Positions 35,235 through 45,929 of a stretch of 64,000 nucleotides of DNA are shown piece after piece. This DNA comes from Laccaria trichodermophora (Eukaryota; Basidiomycota; Agaricomycetes; Agaricales; Hydnangiaceae): positions 4,402,001 to 4,466,000 of the forward strand of contig JACTVC010000001.1 of assembly GCA_018417955.1 (NCBI GenBank), given 5' to 3'. The translations under genes were made by a program, and so were the position numbers. The notes under the pieces were generated by a model that saw only the letters and a program-made list of their open reading frames with translations, was not told the DNA's origin and searched no databases. Numbering within the stretch: position 1 is the first letter of the stretch; every line of letters begins with the position of its first letter.

Positions 35235-36827
35235 CACTAACTGGGCAAAAAGATTGTCCCACGCTTTTTTGAACATGATTTGGCTTATATCACGACAACC
35301 GCAAAACGCGCTAACGAGATCTCAGAGACAGCATGAAGGTAATATGGCAGTGGAGGTTCATGCAAAAATGTGGGGGTGGAACGTGAAAATACAAGTTACA
35401 GGAATGGTATAAATATGGCAAGTCCTAAAGTAGGCATGTAACGAAAAGCCGAAATCGGAGAATATCCATTCACAGCAACCAAAATATGAACTTTTATACT
35501 CCATAATCTAGTACCTAGTGTTCCCCCCATTAGCAAGGTAAACTGCAGAAACTCTCTGAGGCAAAGAATCATACAACTTTCTAATAAATAAAAGATCAAT
35601 CTTATACCACTCCTCCTGCAAAGCAACCCACAAATCATCTTCTAAACAAGGTAGGGGGTTGTGTGCTCGTACTTGCTGATCAAGATGATCCCAGAGATTC
35701 TCTATGATGTTAATATCTGGGCTATTTGGCAGCCATGGCAACAAATCAACATGATTCTTGCAAAACCAGGCCTGAACAAGCTTCGAGGTATGCTTTGGGT
35801 CATTGTCCTGCTGAAAATAGCAGTCATGATAATCCAGGCCAAGGTCTTGGTAGGTACCCAGGAGGTCGTCCTGCAATATCTCACAGTACAACTCCTTGTT
35901 GAGGTTGCCTTCAATCCATACAATCCATCCAACCCCATAGGGTGTAATCATCGCCCATACCACAACCTTCCCACCACCGTGCTTAACCTTCTTCTTTGTA
36001 AACCGCAGGTCCAAGTGCTCTCCTGGCTTCCTCCAACACCATTCCATCCCATCAGAGCCAAAAGGGTGGAATATGGACTTGTCCGAGAAGTCCACAGCCT
36101 CCCAGTTATTGACTGTCCATTCCAGCCATTCCTCAGCCCAACTCTTTTGCACGTGTAGGTTCTTGTGGGAGATATATGGCACTGTGTGTTGAATATGAGG
36201 TTCGAGACCTTCTCATCAAAGTGCCTGCTTAATTGTGTCCATGGAAACCTCTGCAAAGTACTCGTCCTGCAGGTCTGATGCATCGTGGGTGGTCTGGTTT
36301 GACAGGTGTCAGCAGGCAATTCGCATGTCACAGGGAGTGAGCTTGTGAGGGTGCCCCGTTGAATGTCCAACTTCTCTTTTCCCACATATTTCTTCACAAT
36401 GCACCTGATTTGTCAGTCAGAAAGGTCATGACAACCAATCAAAGCAGCACAGATTTCATCATTAGAGTACCCAGCTGCTCTCATGGTACAGATCTTTTCT
36501 CGTTTTGTTGGGGTCGTATTAGGAGCCATGGCAAGGTTGTAAACATAAGCAGATTGCCCCGGAGGTGCGGTTTGCAGTTGCAATGAAGAGAACCAGAAAG
36601 TTGTTTGACACGACGTGTTTGAATATCCCACGGTCACAGCACAAATAATTTTACTGGCCACGAATATGCTGCTTTTTTTGTTCAAATGCTCTGATATTTT
36701 TCTAGTGTATAGAATGGATGTAGTAGTTTACTGTAGTCATTGAAGTTTTTCAAAAAGTTCATTTCGTGGATATACAAACCAGTTTTCATCAAAAAAGTTT
36801 TTGGACAATCTTTTTGCCTAGTTAGTG
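35235..36827 (-). mobile_element. Full-length Tc1/mariner element with TA target duplication
   Basis: The left end CACTAACTGGGCAAAAAGAT (from 35235) and the mirrored right end finishing at 36827 are similar inverted repeats over roughly 60 bp. TA flanks both sides (35233-35234 and 36828-36829). The single gene inside is a dead transposase on the minus strand. On its right the element sits directly against a fragment of the F1 repeat. Confidence 0.88.
35508..36535 (-). pseudogene. Tc1-type DD34E transposase, inactivated by stops and a frameshift
   Basis: The start is probably MAPNTTPTKREKI near 36530. An N-terminal helix-turn-helix (REKICTMRAAGYSNDEI) is followed by a second DNA-binding half that reads GHPHKLTPCDMRIAC and DLQDEYFAEVSMDTIKQAL after a shift. 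The catalytic domain (36182-35508) is open: FSDKSIF, FGSDG, VKHGGGKVVVWAMI, QQDNDPKHTS and PDINIIENLW, with 34 residues between the second Asp and the Glu. Breaks: TGA at 36413-36415, 36309-36311, 36216-36218 and 36213-36215, and an indel near 36360-36400. All four TGA sit where the family commonly has Arg (for example LSD-stop-QIR), so each fits CGA to TGA. Confidence 0.88.
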
Positions 36828-37025
36828 TACATGAGCAGGTGTGGTTGATCTTTGAAGCAAATCCAGGCAAAGGTCAAAACATAACAGAACCTTTCAGACA
36901 ACACAACATAACGACATCAACTCACAGATGCCAATATCTCACCACTGGTCCCACATGGAGGCCTTTCCAACTGACTGAATGATAGTCCCACTCTCACCTC
37001 CCAGCACCAGTACCGTGGAGCTTGA
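36828..37025 (+). repeat. F1 repeat fragment next to the Tc1 element
   Basis: TGAGCAGGTGTGG..CTTTGAAGCAAAT to CCAGCACCAGTACCGTGGAGC is the reverse complement of about 59710-59920 and resembles 1370-1470. Several C-to-T differences (GTGCGG to GTGTGG) mark it as an old, decayed piece. Confidence 0.8.
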
Positions 37026-37450
37026 AGCCCAGTGAAACTTGGACATGTGGTGGTCTGCAGATTTCTGTGCTGAGCTGCAATTCAGAAATCTGCATACCAT
37101 CCCCATTTTTTGCACACCTGCAGATTTTCTTCTGCGGATCGTCGTTCATTCTGCAAGACTTTTCATTTGAGATTCTCATTGATTACAGAATTACCTGTGG
37201 ATTTCTGCCTCTATCTGCTCTCTTCTGGGTCTTTCTGTGGTTTTCTGAGGGTAAACATTCTATTGCTGATATGGTAACAAATACATAATTTTATACTACT
37301 GGACCATTTTTCTGCATTGTTCTGCGAATTTCTGCATTTGGTACCTGTCATCCCCAGGGCCCAGTTCATTATCATTTCATCTAAGCTTGTTTGAGCTAAA
37401 GGGACAGTAAGTATATGGGATGTTGCAGTGGAGACAAACACACCTATGAG
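37026..37450. other. No gene; CTGCAGATTTCTG-type repeated words
   Basis: CTGCAGATTT, CTGCGGAT and CTGCGAATTTCTG recur in both orientations between 37060 and 37340, suggesting a small decayed foldback element. No coding signal. Confidence 0.35.
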
Positions 37451-39046
37451 TTACTTGGCGCTTGTTGCCTTCGACGTTGCCTTCTTTTCCTTGTGAAGTG
37501 CTTCATATCGCTGTTGAAAGTTCTTGAGCAAAGTTGAAGAAATAAAGAAGGTAAATCTTACTTTGAGAGTGTTGGCATCAAGATTATCATAGATCTCCTT
37601 GAATTCAGCATTTGTAACTGGATTATTAGGATGATTCTTCTCATAGTCAAGTGCGTAGAGGTTACTAAAGGACTCAAATGTTAGCATCATACAACAAAAA
37701 CATACAAGATCAACGTACTGAGTGGTTAGAGATGTCTGTGATGGCACCATGAATCTTCCTTTCTTGGGCTTCGTAGGCTGTCCTGCAGTGGGAGCGGACG
37801 CTGTGGTTGGCGGCATGTGCACTTTGAATGGTGGCTTTGGTACCTTGAGGCCAGCACTGTGAGTTCAGTGAACAAAAATAAGTTATATGCACTATATGTA
37901 TAGTTTCGGTGTACAGAGAATTGAACTTTGGGTTGAAGGGTCATGAGAAGCGAACCAAGAGATTAAAAACATGCTCACCCTGCTTCAACGTATAACTGTT
38001 CCTTCCTGCGCAGCCTCTTCTCCCAAAGATTGAGAGGAAAGCCCCCTGGTTGTGCTGGGGATTGCGGTCTGTGGAAAAGTGGCATTAGATTGTAAGAGCA
38101 TATAAAGTGAGCTCACCTGAGGAGGCACACTGCACAGCAATGATTGGGTTGATAATTGATGGCATAAGTGGCATGGAGAGGATTGGAGTTGTAGTCGCTG
38201 AGAGACTTGTGGTTGTTGTTTCTGGGAGATTTGTGGCTGTTGATTCTGAGAGATTTGCAGCTGTAGCTTCTGAGAGACTTGCTGTAGTGGTTTCCAAAAG
38301 ACTTGCTGTTGTACCAAGGTTAGTAGATGTGGGAGCGTCTTCAGGTATGATTGAGGAGGAAGTTGGTATTGACATGACATGATTTCCCATGGACTCTAGA
38401 CATGATGTGGCAGTGAGAGGCTCCTGTGTGATGTTTGAGGAAGAAGAAGAAGGCTCGATTGGGGTAGGCATGCATGGTGGAGTTGGAGAAATATTAGAGG
38501 TCGAGGAAAGCACAGGATCCATATGGGATGGTCGAGAGGCGAGGGAAGGCTTGGCCACAATGGTGATCACCTGGCCAGTTGGGGAGGGGTCATCACTTTC
38601 AATTTCAATGACTTCTGGTGCAGGCGGCTTGTTGATGTGTCTCTTTTTGGACTTTGGTGTGGGAGCACTGTTCTGGTCTATGACACGTTTGCCGACTGAG
38701 GGTTTTGCACCTAGAATGAAAGAAATAGTCATCATGACATAAAAACGGAAAGGATAAACTCATGAGTCAATGTTCCAGGTTTGTGGTAGTAACAACTCCA
38801 GTTGGGGTATCAAATTTTTGCGAACTCCTGTGTTTTCCAGTCCCCTTCGCACCAAGAAAACTCTGGAAAGCATGTGCACAATGTGGCATTGATGTAGAGA
38901 AAAGCTTTTTCCATACACTTTGTCCACATGAATGGGTCAATCCACCAATAGTAAAGCTCATTGAATACAACCTTAGCAACCTCTGTCATCTCATCACGAT
39001 GTGCCTTCGAGATTGCCAACCCTGATTCATCACAAAGAAAATACAA
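37451..39046 (-). pseudogene. Uncharacterised multi-exon gene, probably decayed
   Basis: Three blocks on one strand. The first (39046-38810) begins YFLCDESGLAISKAHRDEMTEVA and ends EFSWCEGDWKTQEFAKI at a TGA (38810-38812); the frame reads on as YPNWSCYYHKPGTLTHE, so the TGA fits a former CGA. The second (about 38715-38085) has a basic PKSKKRHINKP (possible nuclear signal), the acidic hydrophobic motif EVIEIESDD and a Ser/Thr-rich tract of near-repeats (ATAANLSESTATNLPETTT). The third (37822-37451) has PKKGRFMVPSQTS, a probable intron, NLYALDYEKNHPNNP and a Lys-rich end. I do not recognise a domain. A nuclear, chromatin-linked role is only a guess from composition. Confidence 0.55.
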
Positions 39047-39109
39047 CTTATCTAGCTGGCCATACAGGAAGAGAGGGGGTGGGTGTACTGACCTGATCAG
39101 ATTGGACAG

Positions 39110-39815
39110 TGATGACGCATGCCATTGTCACTGTTCAGACGATGTGGCACATCTGCCATGTCATCTTCACATCCTCGGCGCTTGTCAATGGCCACAGGTG
39201 GTCTGCGATGATGTTGCCTGTTGTCATGTGTCATTGATGTGTTGTTGTTGTTGATGTGGGCAGTTGTGGTTTGTCAAGGTGGTGAGGGATGGTGGATGGG
39301 CATCAGATGGTGGTGGTGGTGGGGAAGGAAGGAACAATGTGGTGATGTTTCAGCCTCAGCATGTCACAGATATGATGCCATGTGCCTTGGTGTGGTATAT
39401 ATTTACCTTTAGTTTAGCATATAAGAAAGCCTGTATGGCTCAGTTGGCTTTAGCATTGCTGTTATTGATGGTTTTGAGGGTTCAATTCTCATAGATGAAT
39501 TTTTTTTTTTTTACTTAGATATACTATAAATACTGTGTTCATATGTATTCTAATGGTATATTGGTCTTCCATGGAATCCATATGGAATGCTCCATGGAAT
39601 TCAATGTGGAAATGCCTGCATTCCATATGGAATCCAATGGAATCCATAGGGAATGGTGTTGGAGTCCATATGGAATTAATCTTTCCATGACCATTCCATC
39701 ATCATTCCATATGGAATCCATGATGTCTATGGAATAAGAAACTGGCTGGGTCCTCAGCCAACATTGATTCCATGGATTCCATACAGAATAACCTGGGGAA
39801 GGTAAAGACCTTGGA
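39110..39815 (+). mobile_element. Repeat element with tRNA-like head and CCATATGG-rich tail, copy 1
   Basis: Aligns with 52860-53640. A pol III-like head has an A-box-like TGGCTCAGTTGG at 39436-39447, a B-box-like GGTTCAATTCT at 39479-39489 and a long T run after it. The tail (39560-39790) is packed with CCATGGAATCC and CCATATGGAAT, and the element ends at GGGGAAGGTAAAG. The part 5' of the head is GTGG-rich, a decayed form of the minisatellite in the other copy. It is not a functional tRNA: the acceptor stem does not pair. Confidence 0.65.
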
Positions 39816-40685
39816 ATAGGCCTGAGTGTAACAACTTGGGTTCAGCTCAAGCACAACCAAATTAAATGTCAAAAAATTTGTGCTGCAAAGCACTGTAGGT
39901 GCTGTCTCAGATATAACTAACTATGTGTGGGAATATACTTCCAAATATAGAAATATTATATCATAATGTCCAGATCTGGCATTCCCTCAGAACATCAAAC
40001 ATCTCACCACCTTTGTTTGTTTTGGGGACTGTTCCCTTGAAGATTCCAGAGAACTGTGCAAGTGGACACCAGCAAGCTCAATTGTGTCTGGAAGGCTGTC
40101 AATGCACATCCATGCACAACCCAGTCAGCAATGTGGCAGCTTTCAGACATGAGATTTTGACATGATGGAGTCTGAGGGGTGGGCAATATTGGTGACTGGG
40201 TTTGTGCCTTTCGAAGTAGTTTGTGAATCCAATCAACCACTGTCTTGCAATAAGGACATATCACTTGACATCTTATTGGTTGTGTCATATAGTTTGGTGC
40301 ACATTGTTATCTTTCCATTTAACACACTGGTCCTTTGATCTCTGGATCAAAAAGCTTGACAATTTGGACTGATTTGGACCATTTACAGGCCTTTGGAGTG
40401 AAAAATATAGGAAGTCAATTTTTTTGTGATGGCCTGTCATGACTAACTAACCATAGCTATATGGCATTTTCAAATCCTGGACCACCCTTGATGTAATACC
40501 ATTGCAAAAACTTTGATTAAGTCACAAAACTTCATTCCAACATTTGTTGACACAAAATGTACTAAATATGTATGCTTGTACCTTGACATTAGTTATAATG
40601 ATCAAGCATTCAAGATATCTTTTCATTTCATCCTGATGCTCCATAACATCTTCACTATTCCATATCCTACATAATAACCTGTTCT

Positions 40686-43600
40686 TTAATACCCTGGGTG
40701 CATCTGACTAGTACTTACATCTGCTCCCTTCTCTATAAGCAGCTTTGCAATTGCTTCATGGCCCCCACATGATGCTGCCTGGAGTGCATTTCCATAGTGT
40801 CCTCCTTGTGCATTTACATCTGCTCCCTTGTCTATGAGCAGCTTTGCAATTGCCTCATGGCCTTCACATGATGCTGCCTGGAGTGCATTTCCATAGTATC
40901 CTCCCTGTGCATTTACATCTGCTTCCTTCTCTATGAGAAGCTCTGCAATTGCCTCATGTCCACCAAATGATGCTGCCTGGAGTGCATTTCCAAAATGTCT
41001 TCTCTGTGCATTTACGTCTGCTCCTTTGTATATGAGCAGCTTTGCATTTGCCTCATGGCCTTCCCGTGATGCTGCCTGGAGGGCATTTTCAAGGCATCCT
41101 CCCTTTGCATTTACATCTGCTCCCTTGTCTATGAGCAACTTTGCAATTGCCTCATGGCCTTGATATGATGCTGCCTGAAGTGCATTTCCATTTTCTCCTC
41201 CCTGGGCATTTACATCTGCTCCCTTGTCTATGAGCAGCTTTGCAACTGCCTTATGGCCTCCATATGATGCTGCCTGGAGTGCATTTCCATAGTCTCCTCC
41301 CCCCTGTGCATTTACATCTGCTCCCTTATCTATGAGCAGCTTTGCAATGGCCTCATGGCCTTCCCATGATGCTGCCTGGAGTGCATTTCTATAGTCTCCT
41401 CTCACCTGTGCATTTACATCTGCTCCCTTGTCTATGAGCAGCTTTGCAATGGCCTCATGGTCTTTATATGATGCTGCCTGGACATTAGCAAATTGGGAAA
41501 AAGTATATGTAGCTATATATGGCCATATATTCAACACAATTGTCACAATTCAATGTATTGTATGTTGTTTTGACATAGCCATATAACCTAACAAACATTG
41601 CCAACCTTCACAAGGATTGTGAAATCTGCTGACCATTATATGGCCATATATGACCATATAATGTTTCAGGCTGGCAACGAGAAAAAAGATTTGAATCTAC
41701 TAGCTATCATAGATACTCAGTTGCCGTGGTTGTAGGGTTTAACTTTTTGATTGAAGGTCTTCAGAGTGGCTAAGTACAAGCTTGCTTATGGTAAGTTACA
41801 TACATATAAATAATTTTTTCGTGTTCTGCTGGGTTCGATCTCAACGTCTCAGGGTCTTATCTCAAATTTATTCATGCTCACTCAATCTCAGGTCAGTTCC
41901 ATTAGGCAATGTTAGTTCACATAGGCAATCAACCGGAAGCCGTCATACCCTGCCACTGGATGTGGACAGAAGAAGAAAAAAATTGTTCTGTAGCAAGTTC
42001 AGCGTTGTAGGTGGTTTGGAAATTGCCATCTCTGCAAGTATGACAGAGATGATCAGACAGCAGACTTTGGAGATGGCAAGATTTGTCAATTCTGGTCTAT
42101 GTAGGCTTTCAGGCTGTCTAAAATCACAACATAAGTTCTATCAGTCAAGCAAATATACAAGGGAATATAATCCAATATAATGCATATATGTGATTGCCAA
42201 GTGTATACCAGGCTTTTGAATTCTATGTATGGTCATGTATGGCCATGTAATCGCCACCACGTGCTGTGAAAATCACAGGGGGAAACCAGGATTTCCATGA
42301 TTTGCTGATGGAGTGCATTTTCATAGTCTCCTCCCCCCTGTGCACTTACATCTGCTCCCTTGTCTATGAGCAGCTTTGCAATTGCCTCATGGCCTTCACA
42401 TGATGCTGCCTGGAGTGCATTTCCATCATATCCTCCCTGTGCATTTCCATCTGCTCCCTTGTCTATGAGCAGCTTTGCAATTGCCTCATGTCCACCAAAT
42501 GATGCTGTCTGGAGTGCATTTCCAAAATGATCTCTCTGTGCATTTACATCTGCTCCCTTGTTAATGAGCAGCTTTGCAATTGCCTCATGGCCTCTATATG
42601 ATGCTGCCTGGAGTGCATTTCCCAAGTCTCCTCCTTGTGCATTTACATCTCCTCCCTTGTCTATGAGCAGCGTTGTAATTGCCTCATGGCCCCCACATGA
42701 TGCTGCCTGAAGTGCATTTCCATACTTTCCTCCCTGTGCATTTACATTTGCTCCCTTGTCTATGAGCATCTTTGCAATTGCCTCATGGCCTCCATATAAT
42801 GCTGCCTGGAGTGCATTTCCATAGTATCCTCCCTGTGCATTTATATCTGTTGTCATTTCTGACAAAACATATGATGCTTCAGTTAGTCCAGCCCGTGATG
42901 CATAATATAGTGGTTTAGCAATCTCATCCCCATTCATCCTGATGAGCTGATCAATATCATGAATTTTAACCCAGTTTACAAAAGCATTATTTTCATCTGT
43001 CAGAAGCTTCATCATTAATACAAATATTGGAGATGACTGAGATTGACTCTGGCAACTAGAATGTGCATGTATAATCCAGTATTTTGCAGCATATTCTGCA
43101 AGAGGAGAAGATACATCCAGATTGATATTAAGTGGCTCACATGTATTGAATTGCAGAAGATAGGCCAGACAGATTTGAGATATGACAGAGTGTGATAGCT
43201 CCTCACTGAAACTGAAGTATCTGACTTGTTTCACATGATGGCTTTGAATATACTGGGATATCAGATATTCCTTGACAGAAAAGTGGGAAAGCTTGATGCC
43301 GCCTATCTAATGGTCAGTGACCATTTCAATCTGTTATTCTTCTAAACACACCTTCTGATTTCATAATAAAACTAGAACATATTTTCAAGACATCTTCCAC
43401 ATCTTGAAGTTCATTATCAGATATGTACTCTGGTCCATTCTCAGCAGAAAAATCAATAGAAGCAGTTGCAGCCAACTCTTCCAGTCTCAGTGGACGAGCA
43501 GCAAATGACAGCCACTGTAGAAAGGTTTTAGCATAGCAATGAGCTTTTTCATTGATTCCCAGCAAGATTCTGTCATAGGTTTTATCTAAACCCTGGGGTA

Positions 43601-45479
43601 GATCACCTAGCTGCTTCTTGAGATCAGCCTTGGTCCAGCACTTTTTCAGCTCATTTAACTGTAATGCAACCCAACGAAACCTAAAATTGTATTTAATACT
43701 CATTCTGTTATTCAAATGTTGATAATAAATATACATTCCATCTGCTTGTTCCATTAACTTCAACTTGATTTCCTCTTGAGTGTCAGAATTCCATTTTTGC
43801 AAGTCAGAGCCATTCTGAAGCTGATAGTCAAGATAGGCTACAAGATCATGATTCTCAGTTTCCTCAACCAAGTCAAGATAACGAGAAGACTTGAACTTGT
43901 CCTCAATCTCCTGTTCTGGGTGGCTAGTAACTAACAAGTGGAGCCCAAGTTTTTTATCTTTCTGAAGACTAAAAGTTTGAATCCAGTTAAGAAGCTTTTC
44001 TCTTTCAGTACATTCATCAAGAGCATCCAAGATGATGAATGTTGAACTAAAGCCATCAAGAATTGCTCCAAGAGTATTCTGCAGATCACCCAGAGTTGGC
44101 TCTTTATGGCCATTGCCACAGTGAGCATACAGATTCACTAAGACCTTAGGCACTCCACCCTCATATTTCAGAGAGAACTGCCAGATGAGTGATTGCAGTA
44201 ATTTATCATGCAGCTGGAAATCCTTCTGTGAGTCTCTGCCATCAAAAAAGAAATATGCAATAGCAGAATTGAATCTTTGTAAAATATTGTGAATTATTGC
44301 TGAGCTGTGACAAGAAAAATCAATCTGATTTCTTAAAAATGTTGAAATAATCAACCTTAAGATTGTTTTCCCAGAGCCAGCTGGATAGACTGTCAATAAT
44401 GTATACATTTACCAATTTTGATAGAAAACTTACATTTTCTTTTGATCCAAAGAAAGTCAGGCTGTTTGAGCCACCCATAAAATGTATTTCCCTTGAGAAA
44501 CCATTGACAGGTGTCTGGCTGACTCTCCAGAATTGCAAGTGCAGCATTGTAGTTAATGGACTCCTTGGGTGGAGAAAGCCACTTATAAATCTTCTCCACT
44601 GTAACAGAAAAATGAAGTCAACAACACATTCAGAACAAGAACCTGCAATAATACCCAGTTGGTCATCCCTAATTGTCTCAAGTATATTTGGGTCCACACC
44701 TACCAATCACAAACAACATTAAGATGAACATGAAGTTTTTCTTATTACCTACCTTGATTGATGGTACCTATTACAATATAAGTGAAGGCAATAATATCTC
44801 ATGGTCCAAATGCAACAAACCATAGTTAGGGCCTGTATTCACATTTTGAGCTGGGGCTGAAATATTGTTTATAATGTTAGCTTGAAAGTTTGTTGAGGAC
44901 TCTGCATGGTCAGTCTAACTTTAGCAAGCCTGAACTATATTTACAAGAGTACTGACTGGCAGGCATCAGTTCTGCATTCAAATCAGAATGAATAGATAGA
45001 GTGATAGGCAGGTCAGAACTTGGAAAATCTAAATGGTGTTATCAGAAATAGAATATAGAGATTTGAAGCAAGCATGAACCTGTCAAGATCGGAGAAGGGT
45101 GTTGCAAGGAATCAACAGCTCCTTGCATGGGACCTTCAATCTGATCAACTGTGAGATAAGAATTAATGAAGGTTAGTATGAACTTTATGGCAAAGAGATC
45201 ATGGGTATCTCACAGGCAACAGTCATTTCAGGAACAGGGGTGATTGATGGAGTGATAGGCAGGTAAGAGCTCACGATATCTATATCAGTGTTACCAATGA
45301 TGAATGATAGAGGTTTGGGGTTAATGCAGACCAGTGGAGATAGGTAAAACTTGTTGCAAGCACTCAAGCCCTCCACCTGCAGAGACATCAACCTGATTAC
45401 CTGGAAATTTGAATTGATGAGCAATCAATGCTCACTTCGACACAGGTAGATTATAATGTATCTTACTGCTGACTGCCAT
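40686..45479 (-). pseudogene. NACHT-ankyrin NLR-type protein, copy B, ankyrin domain interrupted
   Basis: Paralogue of the NLR at 7620-12064 with the same exon plan, including the 34-nt Walker A exon (PAGSGKT near 44370) and a candidate start MAMAVSS at 45479. The NACHT part (44408-43326) is open, with FIILDALDE and ADGM..FRWVALQL flanking an in-frame intron. The winged-helix end joins to 43234-42311, which has five full ankyrin repeats and part of a sixth. An 828-bp insertion (41483-42310) then splits the array; the remaining repeats (41482-40686) resume in frame with the array and end in the same MHPGY-type tail. Unless the insertion is spliced out, the product stops inside it. It therefore looks like a disrupted sensor; a truncated NACHT protein with about five repeats could still be made. 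Confidence 0.8.
41483..42310. mobile_element. Unclassified 828-bp insertion with imperfect inverted ends
   Basis: It interrupts an ankyrin unit between CTGCCTGGA and GAGTGCATTT. The ends CATTAGCAAAT and (reversed) CATCAGCAAAT match over about 11 bp and loosely further in; GA or GGA at the borders may be a 2-3-bp target duplication. The interior is rich in TATATGGCCATATA palindromes. The 132-codon plus frame inside (41782-42180) has no recognisable domain. The family is unknown to me. Confidence 0.65.
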
Positions 45480-45597
45480 GGCTATGCCCACTGCACAGAT
45501 GGTTGAAGATGGAGTTATCGAGAGAGGCAGGGCGGAGCTGGGGCCGACGGATTCACATTAATATTTATCTAGTAGCGCAAGATCGTGACCTCTAACC

Positions 45598-45929
45598 AAG
45601 GGGGCACCAGGATTTAAAAAAAAAGACCCGGGGTCAAATTTTTTTTTCCCTGGACTTTGAGGGGACTAACTAACTACGTAATCAGGCACCGGTCTAAATA
45701 TAGTAATATGACATCATCTTCTGAGGCACTTTCCTCCTCGTCCTTGCGCAGACTCAGTACAGGACGTGCAAACCCAAGATCGAGGTGCCTGCTTCAAAGA
45801 TACACATTGTAGATGGTACTGAACATCAAGGTAAGTAAAGCCAAATATTGTATGAAGAAACCACATACCCATTGAGTCTCGCAACCTTTCTTTTTACATA
45901 AAAGCGCACCTTCAGATGACGGTTTTATG
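45598..45929. other. Spacer with a hAT-end-like motif
   Basis: CAAGGGGGCACCAGGATTT at about 45603 resembles the hAT end at 4603 and is followed by poly-A and poly-T runs and GGACTAACTAAC. No partner end or target duplication was found, so it may be a decayed fragment. The stretch to 45929 has no gene. Confidence 0.4.

Larger units (their letters stand above)
39896..45597. repeat. Segmental duplication unit, copy B (partner 6826-12172)
   Basis: Same order and orientation as copy A: the right 600 bp of the hAT element (its end CCTGGACCACCCTTG plus the same outside flank ATGTAATACC), the NLR 3' flank, the NLR gene and its 5' region to TTAATATTTATCTAGTAGC. The left end is cut at about 39896, next to the CCATATGG element. 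Confidence 0.9.

Noticed and set aside
39429..39495. Functional tRNA gene
   Set aside because: A- and B-box-like motifs are present, but the acceptor and T stems do not pair and the same head recurs in a repeat element at 53220.
41782..42180. 132-codon frame inside the 828-bp insertion as a transposase
   Set aside because: It shows no catalytic motif, and the frame is too short and of ordinary random composition.
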